This document shows, piece after piece, positions 7,298 through 16,300 of a DNA stretch of 64,000 nucleotides. Below the pieces are notes generated by a model, which made no database searches, was not told the DNA's origin, and saw nothing but the letters and a program-made list of their open reading frames with translations. Origin of the DNA: CAIWHR01 sp963846855. Lineage in GTDB: Bacteria; Pseudomonadota; Gammaproteobacteria; Burkholderiales; Casimicrobiaceae. Every line of letters begins with the position of its first letter. The first letter of the stretch is position 1. Location of the stretch: NCBI GenBank assembly GCA_963846855.1, contig CAWJXK010000008.1:1116001-1180000 (forward strand), in the 5' to 3' direction. A program made the position numbers and the translations under genes.

Positions 7298-8404
7298 TCA
7301 AGGTAGCGCCGCGCGCGCGCGGGCGATGCGCTCTTCGAGATCCGGATGCGTCGAAAGGTACGCGGGCGGCGCGATGCGCCCGCGGCGTTTGCGTGGGCAA
7401 TAATCCTCGCCGCTTTCCTTGTCGGCGGCCGCGGCCGCGTCTGCCGCCTCCGCCGGCGAGCAGTCGGGCGCCGCGATCGCCTCCAGCGAGTCGGCGAGGA
7501 GCGCCGGCGACAGGCCCGCGCGCGGCAGCAGCTTGAGCGCGTAGTCATCGGCCTCCTCCTCGCTCGCGCGGGAATAGCTCAAGCCGATCAGCATCGCCGG
7601 CGCCGCGGCGGCGAGCGAGCCGATGCCGCTCACGTCGCCCAGTACCGCGCCCAGGATCAAGCCACTCGCCGATTGCTCCAGCATCTGGCGCATCGTGTGC
7701 CGGTGCGCGATGTGGCCGAGCTCGTGCGCGAGCGCCGCGGTGACCTCGTCCGGAGAGGCCATCCTTGCGACGAGTTGATCGGTGACGAGAACCGTCCCGC
7801 CGGGAAGGGCGAGCGCGTTCGCGCCGATCCGCCGGCCGTTGCGGAAGACGAGCTTCGGCTCCGCCGGCAGCTCCGCGACCCTGGCGAGACGACGGAACCG
7901 GTCCTCGAGGTCGGCGCGCTGCGCGGCCGGGAGCTTGCTCGGCGCGAATATCAGGCGATCGAGGCTGGCGAGGGCCGCGTCGCCCAATCGCGCCTCGGCG
8001 GCAATGGGAATGCGCTGCGCGATGGCGCCGGCCAGCCAGGGAATGACGTTCCGGTACGCGAGCACCGCGATGGCTGCGACGCCGAGGAGCGCGATCACGA
8101 CCACGGCGGGATTGCGCTCAAGCCGATGCACAAAGCCCTGAGGCACCCTTGCGCCGAACGCGCGCGGATCGGCTGCGGCGTCATCCAGCACGAACACGCC
8201 GCCGCCGGGCACGGTGATTCGCAGAGGCACGCCCGCGACCGGCGCCGACGTCGACACCTCGCGCAAGGGAATCTCGAGCCGAGCCGCCTCGCCGGCGCTC
8301 GCGTGCAGCATTCCGTCGGCCACCGTGAGCGTCGCTGCCGCGCCTGCCGCGGTGCGTCCGTCGAACCAGCGGGCGGAGAACGACGCTGCCGGCATCGGAG
8401 TCAT
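7298..8404 (-). CDS. M48 family metallopeptidase with N-terminal membrane-anchored domain
   Basis: A 368-residue protein. Residues 1-85 form a beta-rich domain (ARWFDGRTAAG...RLEIPLREV...FVLDDAAADP), and one membrane helix follows at about 98-117. The M48 peptidase has HELGH at 227-231 (zinc and catalytic Glu) and EEEADDYAL for the third zinc ligand. The tail has a conserved STHPDLEERI segment. The domain order is that of BepA/YcaL-like and DUF7092-M48 proteases working on envelope proteins. Its start overlaps the stop of the DUF898 gene by 4 bases, indicating translational coupling; the pair probably works together. Confidence 0.9.
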   Translation of the reverse strand: MTPMPAASFSARWFDGRTAAGAAATLTVADGMLHASAGEAARLEIPLREVSTSAPVAGVPLRITVPGGGVFVLDDAAADPRAFGARVPQGFVHRLERNPAVVVIALLGVAAIAVLAYRNVIPWLAGAIAQRIPIAAEARLGDAALASLDRLIFAPSKLPAAQRADLEDRFRRLARVAELPAEPKLVFRNGRRIGANALALPGGTVLVTDQLVARMASPDEVTAALAHELGHIAHRHTMRQMLEQSASGLILGAVLGDVSGIGSLAAAAPAMLIGLSYSRASEEEADDYALKLLPRAGLSPALLADSLEAIAAPDCSPAEAADAAAAADKESGEDYCPRKRRGRIAPPAYLSTHPDLEERIARARAALP

Positions 8405-9699
8405 AGCGCGAGATCGAATCCGAGCATTTCGGAGAGCTCCTCACCCGTGGCGGCCGGCACCTGTGCGACGCCTGCGGTGACGGCGTCCTGCGATGCCTCG
8501 ATCTCCGTGGTGATGCACTGCAGCCGATAGCGGGTGACGCGTACCACCGCCCACGGTATCAGGAGTCCGCCGGTGCAGACGATCGCGATCACGTTGCCCG
8601 CGTAGAGCCGTGCAAGCTTGCGGGCCGAGACGGCGCTGTGCAGCTGCGCGATGTGGGAGAGCGTCGCCGTGTTGAGCACGAGATTGGTGAGCCGCGACCG
8701 GTTGTACGCGGTCCACACGATGACGATGGCGGCCCACGCCAGCAGGAAGAATCCCATGGACACGAAGATCATTGCTGGCGATCCCTTCATCACCATTCCG
8801 GCGACGGTGGCGAGGAAGAAACCGAGTATGCCGGCACCGACGAGCGGAATCCCGCACAGCGCGATGCCGATGAGGTAGATGCCATAGACGCTGCGCACCC
8901 TGAGCGTCGTCCGAAACGGCTGGTCTCCCCAGGCGGACTTGCCGATCGTCAGGCGGCGGATCTGCGCGATCGCGTAGGGATACGCGACGAGCAGCACGAG
9001 ATACACGACGCCGAGCTGCCCCGCATAGCGCGACGGACTCTCGAATGCATCGAGCGTGTCGCGGCTCGCCCACACGAACGCGACGAGCCACAGCGCGAGC
9101 GGCCAGATCGCGAGCGCGACGTCGCGCGGCGTCCCGGAAAACCCGAACCGGATGCCGCGGTGGCTGGAGTTGGCAGCGTTGAACGCGAGCGAGCGGGCGA
9201 CAATCCACGGGGCGCCGCACAGCAGCGCGCCCAGCAGCCACGGCGCCGCGCGGGGGACGAGGTTCTCGAGGACCCAGTAGACGCCGATCGCAGCCGACGC
9301 GATCAGTCGTCCACGCAGGATCGCGACGGGATTGGCGTGATACTCGAAATTGGCGTCGGCGAGCCAGCTGTGCCCGTAGAAGAAGCGACGCTTGCGCACT
9401 TTCGCCCACGGCGACCACAGGCCGACGGTGACGAGCGTCAGCAGCAGGTTGACGATCCAGATCCGGAAATAATCGCTCCCCTTTCCGGTGAACGCGAAAC
9501 GCAGATGTTGCCGGGCGGGCGCGGCAGGCGCATCGGCACGGGTCGCTTCGATCTGCGGATCGGCCTGCGCCGCGGATGCATCGGAGCGGGGTGCGGGTGT
9601 TGCGGCGGCGGGGGCGTCCGATGCGGATCCGGGATCGCCCTCGCGTTGGGCGCCATCACCCGACGCAAGCTCCGGCGTGGCTTTCGGCGTGTCGCCCAT
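8401..9699 (-). CDS. DUF898 (YjgN-like) multi-pass membrane protein
   Basis: About 432 residues from MGDTPKATPE; ggggaag lies before this ATG. Residues 1-65 are low-complexity Ala/Pro/Asp-rich and probably disordered. The DUF898 domain starts at LRFAFTGKGSDYFRIWIVNLLL and contains the family hallmarks GLWSPWAKVRKRRFFYGH, NAANSSHRGIRFGF and NRSRLTNLVLN, with about eight hydrophobic segments. Its biochemical role is unknown. It is the first gene of a two-gene operon with the M48 peptidase, overlapping by 4 bases. The long acidic/Ala-rich leader is not usual for YjgN. Confidence 0.9.
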   Translation of the reverse strand: MGDTPKATPELASGDGAQREGDPGSASDAPAAATPAPRSDASAAQADPQIEATRADAPAAPARQHLRFAFTGKGSDYFRIWIVNLLLTLVTVGLWSPWAKVRKRRFFYGHSWLADANFEYHANPVAILRGRLIASAAIGVYWVLENLVPRAAPWLLGALLCGAPWIVARSLAFNAANSSHRGIRFGFSGTPRDVALAIWPLALWLVAFVWASRDTLDAFESPSRYAGQLGVVYLVLLVAYPYAIAQIRRLTIGKSAWGDQPFRTTLRVRSVYGIYLIGIALCGIPLVGAGILGFFLATVAGMVMKGSPAMIFVSMGFFLLAWAAIVIVWTAYNRSRLTNLVLNTATLSHIAQLHSAVSARKLARLYAGNVIAIVCTGGLLIPWAVVRVTRYRLQCITTEIEASQDAVTAGVAQVPAATGEELSEMLGFDLAL

Positions 9700-9777
9700 C
9701 CGTCTTCCCCCTGTCGCCGCGGCCAATGGACCGCAGCGCCTCCCGTCGGCAGCGGCGCCCTCGGCGCCGCGATGCGC

Positions 9778-10317
9778 TCAGCGCTTCTGCTGCGCCGACC
9801 ACTTCCGCAGAGCGTCGAGCGTGTTCTCGACGTGCTTGTCCGGATCCATGGCCGTGTAGGCGTAGACGATGCGTCCGTCGGGCGAGATCACGTACGACGT
9901 GCGATCCGCATATTTCGGCATCAGCTTGAACACCGCGTCATACGACTTCATGATGCTCGCGTCGGCGTCCGCGGCAACGGCGAACTTGCTCCGGCATTCG
10001 CTCACGGAGAACCTCTTGAGCGTGTCGATGTCGTCGTGCGAGACGCCGATCACCGTCGCGCCCAGCGCGCGATACGCGTCGGTGGCTTCGGCGAAATCGT
10101 GCGCTTCCTGCGTGCACCCGGTCGTGAAGGCGGCGGGATAGAAATACAGGACGACCGGACCTTTCTTCAGCGCGTCGGCGAGCGAGAACGTGAAGACATT
10201 TCCGCCGAGCGAGGCCGGGGCCTTGAATTCGGGGGCATTGTCGCCCGGCTTCAATGCAGCCTGCGCGGACAACGCAGTCGTCGCGGCGAGCAGTGCAAGC
10301 CAATGACGTGCTTTCAT
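9778..10317 (-). CDS. exported peroxiredoxin, Bcp/AhpC-TSA type
   Basis: A 179-residue protein. MKARHWLALLAATTALSAQAA is a signal peptide, so it should act in the periplasm. The thioredoxin fold starts at LKPGDNAPEF. The peroxidatic Cys is C68 in AAFTTGCTQEAHDF, and a likely resolving Cys is C108 in SVSECRSKF, as in atypical 2-Cys Bcp enzymes. It reduces peroxides using an unknown thiol donor; none is encoded nearby. The start was chosen because it begins the signal peptide and follows gaagggg. Confidence 0.88.
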   Translation of the reverse strand: MKARHWLALLAATTALSAQAALKPGDNAPEFKAPASLGGNVFTFSLADALKKGPVVLYFYPAAFTTGCTQEAHDFAEATDAYRALGATVIGVSHDDIDTLKRFSVSECRSKFAVAADADASIMKSYDAVFKLMPKYADRTSYVISPDGRIVYAYTAMDPDKHVENTLDALRKWSAQQKR

Positions 10318-10399
10318 TGCGACCCCTTCATGTACAGGCATTCGATCATACTGCAACGCAGGCGCACCTGCCGCCGGTCCGGCGCGAAGCCGGGCGACG

Positions 10400-11188
10400 T
10401 CAAGGGTCCCGGCCCCCGGGCGGCGCCACTACCGCGCCCTCGACGCCGCTACGCCGCAGCCCTTCCGCCACGAAGCCTGACGCCTTCATCTCCTCGACGA
10501 ATTCCGCGAGGTAGCGCGCGCCTTCCGGCCGGCCGGTCGGCGTGGCCACCGCCTGCCGGATCACCATGAACCGACCGTCGAGCAGCCGTACGTCCGGGAT
10601 GCGCTTTACGTCGACTTCGAGCTGCTGCTTCACTCCCGCCGCGACTTCGTAGCGCTCCGCCATCATTGTCGCGACGGGCGCCTGTGACGTCGCGGTGCGC
10701 ACGATCTGCGCGTGCTTGAGCTCGCGCGAAAGATAGAGATCGTAGGCGCTCCCTGGCGCAACCACGACGTGGTTCCCGGCACGATCGACGTCGGCATTGC
10801 CTTGGATCGGGGATCCGCGCGGAACGGCGTAGGCGCCCTCGATCAGCACATACGGGGAGCTGTAGTCCATGTCGACGGCGCGCGCAGGGTCGATCGCGAC
10901 GAAGGCGATGTCCCAGACGTTCGCGCGCGCGTCCGCGACGACCTTGCCGGCGGCGGTGTAGGTGACGAGCGCAAGAGGCACACCCAGGCGCTTCGCAAGC
11001 TCGCGCGCAAGGTCGACCGACACGCCGCGCGGCTCGCCCGTCGCGGGATCCTTCATCGCGAGGACCGGGTTGCCGAAGTTGATCGCGGCGCGCAGCGTTC
11101 CCGTAGGTGCAAGCTGGGCGACGGTGGCGGGGGAGGCGGTGGGCGAGGCGGTGGGTGTCATGGGAGAGGTTGTACAAGCGGCAATCAT
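10400..11188 (-). CDS. family-3 extracellular solute-binding lipoprotein
   Basis: Binding protein of the amino-acid ABC receptor family (SBP_bac_3): GTLRAAINFGNPVLA, PRGVSVDLARELAKRLGVP, VWDIAFVAIDPARA, DYSSPYVLIEGAYAV. The first ATG gives MIAACTTSP, that is, a lipobox (IAAC, Cys 5) with no signal peptide in front. The in-frame codons just upstream encode RASARISALAALVASAM, a good lipoprotein signal, but contain no ATG, GTG or TTG. The true start may therefore be non-canonical or lost to an error. No permease is adjacent; the ligand is unknown. Confidence 0.8.
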   Translation of the reverse strand: MIAACTTSPMTPTASPTASPATVAQLAPTGTLRAAINFGNPVLAMKDPATGEPRGVSVDLARELAKRLGVPLALVTYTAAGKVVADARANVWDIAFVAIDPARAVDMDYSSPYVLIEGAYAVPRGSPIQGNADVDRAGNHVVVAPGSAYDLYLSRELKHAQIVRTATSQAPVATMMAERYEVAAGVKQQLEVDVKRIPDVRLLDGRFMVIRQAVATPTGRPEGARYLAEFVEEMKASGFVAEGLRRSGVEGAVVAPPGGRDP

Positions 11189-11288
11189 TGCGGACGCGAC
11201 GAGCGCCGCCAGGGCAGAAATCCGCGCGGACGCGCGGCCCGCGATGCTTGTCGCGCCGGCACCGGAACTGCGACCGGGTGCGCGATGG

Positions 11289-12590
11289 TCAGAGGTTCTC
11301 CTTCTGCCACACCATCGATTGATGAACCCGATCGTATCCGCTCGGATGGTCGTAGAAGATGATTCTTTCGAGCGGCCCGGGTTTCAGCTTGCGATAGGTC
11401 GACAGGCGCATCGAGGCCGACGCGAATCCCTGAGGCTCGCGGGCCGCGTTGAGCCCGAACGCGTCCGCCTCCGCCTCGGTGCTGCGAACCACGGAGTTCG
11501 TGAGCGGTGTCAGCAGATACATCACGCCGATCAGGATCGCCGCGGCGAGCGGCAACGCGGCGGGATCCGTGCGATCGCGCAGGCCGAGCCTCGGGCCCCA
11601 GCGCGTCAGCGCGCGATCGAAGATGCGATGCATGATCGCGAAGGACAGGCCGTAAATCAACGTGAAGTAGACGGTGAGCTTGAACGAGTGGTTCAGCACG
11701 TAATGCCCCATCTCGTGCGCGAGCACGGCGCGGATTTCCGGCAGCGACGTCTTGTTCAGCAGGTTGTCGTTGAGGTTGATCCGCGCCAGGCCGGCGATGC
11801 CCGCAACGTGCGCGCTGATCCGCGTCGTCTGGCGCGATGCGTCGAACCATTCGACGTGCTCGGTCGGAATTTCGTTGGCGCGTGCCAGCGACAGCACGGC
11901 GTCGCGGATCTCTCCTTCGGCCAGCGGCTTGTAGTCGTTGAACAGCGGGGCGATGAACACGGGGTAGATCATGGCGATGAGGAGCGTGTACACGAAGGCG
12001 AATCCCGTCGCCCAGATCCACCAGCGCGCTCCGGCGCGGCGAATGCCGGCGTAGAGGACGGAGATCACGACCGGGCCGATGACGAGGGAAACCGCGAGCT
12101 CGGTGAACCGCTCGCCCATCCATGGCGCAAACGCCTGCGTCGACAGCCCGTACGCGTGCTCGCGGAAGTAGTCCGTGTAGATCGTATACGGAAGCTGCAA
12201 CGCCCACACGAGAGCGAGGAATCCCGCCGCGTAAAGCGCAACGTTGAGCCTTGGGCGGCGGCTCGCGCGCACGGCAAGATCGCGCAATTTTCGGCTGGCA
12301 CCTGTGACGAGCAGGATCGCCATGACGCCGATCGCATAGAGCGCGCCGAGGAATTCGACCCAGTAGCCGCCCTCGAAGTACGCGTCGGACATCGCCCGCT
12401 GTTCCGGCGACAGGATGGCGAGCCAGGCTTCGGTCGCCCTGTCGGCGTCGAACCCGGGGCCGGGCATCGCGCCTTCCGGCACGTGCATGCCGGGCGGCAG
12501 GTCGCGGACGATTGGGGCGTCGGCCTGCGCCGTCTGGCAGAGGAGCGAGGCGAGCAGGAGCGCGAACGCGCATCGAAGCAATACGTTCAT
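11289..12590 (-). CDS. Ste24-like M48 membrane metallopeptidase
   Basis: A 433-residue integral membrane protease. The chosen start MNVLLRCAFALLLASLLCQTAQA forms a signal peptide; the upstream in-frame ATG would add an Arg-rich stretch. Membrane segments are seen at about 84-98, 117-135, 165-183 and 190-212, then the zinc site HEMGH at 292-296 with EAEADAFGL as third-ligand helix. This resembles CAAX prenyl protease 1 (Ste24), including the N-terminal extension with YFEGGYWVEF. In bacteria such enzymes are thought to act on membrane or envelope proteins. The C-terminus has the family's FYDHPSGYDRV. Confidence 0.9.
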   Translation of the reverse strand: MNVLLRCAFALLLASLLCQTAQADAPIVRDLPPGMHVPEGAMPGPGFDADRATEAWLAILSPEQRAMSDAYFEGGYWVEFLGALYAIGVMAILLVTGASRKLRDLAVRASRRPRLNVALYAAGFLALVWALQLPYTIYTDYFREHAYGLSTQAFAPWMGERFTELAVSLVIGPVVISVLYAGIRRAGARWWIWATGFAFVYTLLIAMIYPVFIAPLFNDYKPLAEGEIRDAVLSLARANEIPTEHVEWFDASRQTTRISAHVAGIAGLARINLNDNLLNKTSLPEIRAVLAHEMGHYVLNHSFKLTVYFTLIYGLSFAIMHRIFDRALTRWGPRLGLRDRTDPAALPLAAAILIGVMYLLTPLTNSVVRSTEAEADAFGLNAAREPQGFASASMRLSTYRKLKPGPLERIIFYDHPSGYDRVHQSMVWQKENL

Positions 12591-12823
12591 GGCGGCGGGT
12601 GGCGCTCGAGCGTCGATTCCCGCAGCGTACCGAAAATTGCGCGCGCTCGCCACGCGGCGGCGGCGACGCAAGGCGTTCGGTGCAGTATCCTCCGGCCGCC
12701 GGTTTTGCTACGCTCGCACCGGGGCGGTTGTCCGACGCGCGCTGCGGGCGCGAATGCGTGGCGGCGACCGACCAGCGACAATCCGCCGCACTTCCACCTT
12801 CAGAACGGGAAAATGGTGAAACG

Positions 12824-13291
12824 ATGATCTCCGACGCGTTGTTGCAAAGCGTTTATCTCTTCAGCGAGCTCGGCCCGGACGAGCGCGCGCAGCTCGCGAA
12901 GATCGCCGAGCCGATGACGCTGGCGGGAGGAATGCCCGTGTTTCGCAGCGGCGAGGCCGCCACCGCGCTCTATCTCGTCAAGGACGGATCGGTGCGCATC
13001 AGCACCCTCTCTGCGGGTGGGGCAACGGTGAACGTCGCGACGCTGGCGTCGGGCGCGCATTTCGGCGAGATGGGGCTGCTCGACGGCGCGAAACGCTCGG
13101 CGACCGTCGAGACGCTCGAGCCCACGGCACTGTTCCGCTTCGACTACGGCAGGATGCGCTCGGTCCTCGATGCGTCGCCGCCGATGGCCGCCCGGCTGTA
13201 CCGCTCGTTCGCGCAGTTCCTGTCACACCGGCTGCGTCAGACGACGACCGACATGGGCTTCGCGCGGGAAAAGAACCTGCGCCACTTCTAG
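12824..13291 (+). CDS. cyclic nucleotide-binding domain protein without DNA-binding domain
   Basis: A 155-residue protein consisting of one CNB (CRP-type) domain: LLQSVYLFSELGPDERAQLA, GGMPVFRSGEAATALYLVKDGSVRI, and the phosphate-binding cassette ASGAHFGEMGLLDGAKRSATVET with a consensus-like FGE and R in RSAT. The usual C-terminal helix-turn-helix is absent, so it probably acts as a stand-alone sensor or protein partner. The cyclase domain encoded at 39332 is one possible source of ligand elsewhere in the window (inference). Confidence 0.85.
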   Translation: MISDALLQSVYLFSELGPDERAQLAKIAEPMTLAGGMPVFRSGEAATALYLVKDGSVRISTLSAGGATVNVATLASGAHFGEMGLLDGAKRSATVETLEPTALFRFDYGRMRSVLDASPPMAARLYRSFAQFLSHRLRQTTTDMGFAREKNLRHF

Positions 13292-13354
13292 CCGCGGCGG
13301 CGCATCGCGGCCATGCGATGCGTGCGGACGGTCGGGGAGGCCTTTCGCACCGCT

Positions 13355-14881
13355 TCAGTTCGCGGCGTTCGCCTCGATCGCGGTGGTGAGGTCGCCCATG
13401 CTCGCGCGCACACCGGGCAACGGCTCGAGCTTGAAACGGCGCGTGATGAATTTGAGGATCGACGTCGTGTCGTAGGCCGTCCGGTCGACGAACCCCTTCT
13501 TGACCATCGGGCCGATCAGGATCGTCGGGACGCGCGTTCCCGGGCCCCATCGATCGCCGGCGGGCGGCGCGACGTGGTCCCAGAATCCGCCGTTCTCGTC
13601 GTAGGTGATGACGATCAGCGTCGAGCTCCAGATCGGGCTCGACCTGATCCTCGCGACCACAGCCGCGATGTGCTGGTCGCCCGAGAACACGTCGGTGTAG
13701 CCCGGGTGCTCGTTGAAATTGCCCTGCGGCTTGTAGAACGCGACGGCCGGGAGCTTTCCCGCGTCGATGTCGGCGACGAGATCCGTATAGTCCTTGAGCC
13801 TTCGATTGCGCTCCGCGGTGCCGGGGGCGTACCGGCTGAAATAATTGAACGGCTGATGATGCGGCTGGAAATTCGCCGCGCCCGCCGCGCGATCATAGAT
13901 CACGGTTCTCTTGACCGCGGGTGCCTGCATGCCGTCTGCGACGGCGGCGTTCCACGCGCCCGCGTACCACACCCACTCGACCCCTTTCGCCGACAGCGTG
14001 TCCCCGATGGTCGTGGTGGTCTGCGTGGGCAGTGGATGCTTCGCTGGATCGGCCTGTGTCGGATCGCCACCCGGAGCCGGTGGAATGCCGCTCGGCTGGT
14101 ACGCCGGCTGCATCGTGTTGACGGCGTAGAAATCGGGTGTGAGCGCGCCGTCGTTGACGAACTGCGGTGCGCCATTCATTGCGCTGGCCGGCGAGGTCGG
14201 CTTTTGCGCCAGCTTGCCATTCGCATCGAGCGCCGACACGAGCGAGGCCGGAGCATTCGGAAATGTCGGCGTGCATGCGCAGATCAGCCAGAAGTGGTTG
14301 AGAAACGATCCGCCGAAGGCGCCCATGAAGAAGTTGTCGGCCAGCGTGTACTGCCTCGCAAGCGCCCAGAGCGGCAGCGAGCTGCCGTCGTAATAGCCCA
14401 TGACGAATCCGCCCGCGTCCGACCACGCGGCATATTGGTCCAGCTTGCCGCCGTTGATCTGCTCGCGGTTCTGGTAAAAGCGGTGCACCAGATCGCGCGT
14501 CGCAGTGACGAGCGGCAGATTGATGGGCGGCTGATCGATCCGGAACGGGGCGTTGGCGAGCGATGCGCCATAGGCCGGATCCGGTGTCTTGCCGTCCGAC
14601 TTCCACGTTGGCGGAAGCATCGCGAAGAGCGACCCGTCGCGGTCGCGCTGCCAGGTCTGCTCCGATGTCGCGCCGGCGATGCCGTTGGCGCCGGGAAACA
14701 GCCCGTAGAGGTTGTCGAAACTGCGGTTCTCGCCGTAGATCACAACGACGTGCTCGATCCTCGCCAGTGCGCGCTCGGTCGCTGCGTCGCGCGAGACCAT
14801 GGCGTCGCCGCCGCATCCTGCAATTGCGATGGCCGTGATGAAAATGAGAAACGCGCACCACCAGGAACGCACGGAGAGCAT
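13355..14881 (-). CDS. acpA: acid phosphatase/phosphoesterase lipoprotein (AcpA/PLC family)
   Basis: A 508-residue phosphoesterase-family protein (phospholipase C/acid phosphatase). The signal peptide ends in the lipobox AIAGC (Cys 23). The active-site strand is EHVVVIYGENRSFDNLYGLFPGANG, with the metal-binding Glu-Asn typical of AcpA. Further conserved parts are DQYAAWSDAGGFVMGYYDG, LADNFFMGAFGGSFLNHFWLICA, SGDQHIAAVV and ITYDENGGFWDHVAPP, the last with Asp/Glu and His metal ligands. It should hydrolyse phosphomonoesters or phospholipids outside the inner membrane. No phosphate-regulated site is obvious. Confidence 0.88.
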   Translation of the reverse strand: MLSVRSWWCAFLIFITAIAIAGCGGDAMVSRDAATERALARIEHVVVIYGENRSFDNLYGLFPGANGIAGATSEQTWQRDRDGSLFAMLPPTWKSDGKTPDPAYGASLANAPFRIDQPPINLPLVTATRDLVHRFYQNREQINGGKLDQYAAWSDAGGFVMGYYDGSSLPLWALARQYTLADNFFMGAFGGSFLNHFWLICACTPTFPNAPASLVSALDANGKLAQKPTSPASAMNGAPQFVNDGALTPDFYAVNTMQPAYQPSGIPPAPGGDPTQADPAKHPLPTQTTTTIGDTLSAKGVEWVWYAGAWNAAVADGMQAPAVKRTVIYDRAAGAANFQPHHQPFNYFSRYAPGTAERNRRLKDYTDLVADIDAGKLPAVAFYKPQGNFNEHPGYTDVFSGDQHIAAVVARIRSSPIWSSTLIVITYDENGGFWDHVAPPAGDRWGPGTRVPTILIGPMVKKGFVDRTAYDTTSILKFITRRFKLEPLPGVRASMGDLTTAIEANAAN

Positions 14882-14970
14882 GATTCACCTCGTCGAAATA
14901 TCGCTAGATGTAATGCCGACGCATGACAGGACTGTGAAGGAACCGCGACAGTTCCGCGCAACCCGGCGGC

Positions 14971-15666
14971 CTATAGGGTGCTGCCGGCGATGATGTTGAT
15001 CGCCATCGCCAGGATCGCGATGTTGAAGACGAAGCTCAGGAATCCGTGGATCAGCGTGAGGCGCCGCATGTGGCGCCCGGTGACCGCGACATCCGACGTT
15101 TGCGACGTCATCCCGACGACGAACGAGAAATAGACGAAGTCGAGGATATCCGGGTCCTGTCCACCCGGAAAGGCGAGGCCCTGCGGCTCGCAGTCGGGAT
15201 CGCTCGAATGCGTGTAATAGCGGTGCGCGTAGTGGAAGCCGAACAGCGTCTGGATGAGCAGCCACGACAGCGTGAGCGCGAGCACGGCGAGCCCGAGGTG
15301 CAGCGAGCGCTGCAACAACGGCGCATCCTTCACCTCGGCCATGAGGAGCGCGATCGCGACGATGCTCGCGCACGCCGACGTCACGATCGTCAGGAAGATC
15401 ACGAATGCGGCCTGATCCTGCGTGCGCATCCGGGTCCTCGTCATCGCTGCGTCCGCCTTCGCGATCACGGCCCACGCGAGCCCGAGGTAGATCGATACGC
15501 CAACGTCCCACGCGATGAGCATGCGGGCCTTGACCGAAAAGAACTCCGCCGCCACGAAGTACACGGCCACGCCGGCCGCCACCGTCAGCGCCAGCCGGTG
15601 GCTCGCGCGCAGCCGCACGATCCACGGCAGGCTCGGTACCGTTGCCACGGGCGGTCGCGCCGGCAT
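14971..15666 (-). CDS. DUF1345 membrane protein
   Basis: A 231-residue protein with about five membrane helices: RLALTVAAGVAVYFVAAEFF, LIAWDVGVSIYLGLAWAVI, AAFVIFLTIVTSACASIVAIALL, LALTLSWLLIQTLFGFHYAHRYY and FLSFVFNIAILAMAINII. The middle loop DFVYFSFVVGMTSQTSDVAVTGRHMRR is the DUF1345 signature and has an ion-channel-like look. Function is unknown. It is followed 12 bases away by the NnrU gene on the same strand, so the two are probably co-transcribed. Confidence 0.88.
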   Translation of the reverse strand: MPARPPVATVPSLPWIVRLRASHRLALTVAAGVAVYFVAAEFFSVKARMLIAWDVGVSIYLGLAWAVIAKADAAMTRTRMRTQDQAAFVIFLTIVTSACASIVAIALLMAEVKDAPLLQRSLHLGLAVLALTLSWLLIQTLFGFHYAHRYYTHSSDPDCEPQGLAFPGGQDPDILDFVYFSFVVGMTSQTSDVAVTGRHMRRLTLIHGFLSFVFNIAILAMAINIIAGSTL

Positions 15667-15678
15667 CGATGCGCGCCG

Positions 15679-16260
15679 CTAGGCGCCGAATGGCGCGTAT
15701 CCGATCAACGCTTCATGCAGCCAGAACCCGAACACGAACCACGCGACGCCGCCGACGGCGCAAGTCACCGCATCGCGCGCGACCGTACCGGGCGGGTATA
15801 TCGTGCCGGCGGCGCGATCGCGGCGGCGCGATGAGACGTAGACGAGCACGGACCAGATGAAAAAGCTTCCGAACAGCACGATCTCGGCGAGCATGAACGC
15901 GGAAACGAGATGCGCGAACGCCCAGGTCTTCACGCCAGCGACCATCGGGTGGCCGATTTTCGCCTTGATCCGGTTGCCCGGAACGTACGCCGCCGCGACG
16001 AGCACGAACGCGGGCAGTGTCAGCAGGATTGTGACGTAGTGCGTCCACGGCGTCGATGTCCACAACAGGACCGGCGATTGCTGCGCCTGCCCGAATCCCC
16101 AGACGAGCAGGACGAAGCCGGCGATCGACACGAGCGTGTAGAGGCCTTTCCATCGATGCAGCCCCAGCCGCGCGATCTGCGCGGTCCGAAAGTCCTCCGC
16201 GAAAATGCGCACCGAGTGCGCACCGAGGAACACGATGAGACCGGCAACGAGCCAAGTCAC
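15679..16260 (-). CDS. NnrU family membrane protein
   Basis: A 193-residue protein with five or six membrane helices. The hallmarks are LGAHSVRIFAEDFRTAQIARLGLHRWKGLYTLVSIAGF and the HPMVAGVKTWAFAHL loop. NnrU proteins were first linked to nitric-oxide/nitrite metabolism, and the domain is also found in the zeta-carotene isomerase Z-ISO; the conserved His residues suggest haem binding. No denitrification or carotenoid genes are nearby, so the role here is open. It lies directly upstream of the DUF1345 gene on the same strand. Confidence 0.9.
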   Translation of the reverse strand: MTWLVAGLIVFLGAHSVRIFAEDFRTAQIARLGLHRWKGLYTLVSIAGFVLLVWGFGQAQQSPVLLWTSTPWTHYVTILLTLPAFVLVAAAYVPGNRIKAKIGHPMVAGVKTWAFAHLVSAFMLAEIVLFGSFFIWSVLVYVSSRRRDRAAGTIYPPGTVARDAVTCAVGGVAWFVFGFWLHEALIGYAPFGA

Positions 16261-16300
16261 GTCTGCATCTCCTGCGATGAACGCTTCATCGCCACCGCGC

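Noticed and set aside
8638..10569. 643-codon open frame on the plus strand
   Set aside because: It is antisense to the DUF898 and peroxiredoxin genes, is Arg/Asp-rich without any motif, and is explained by high third-position GC.
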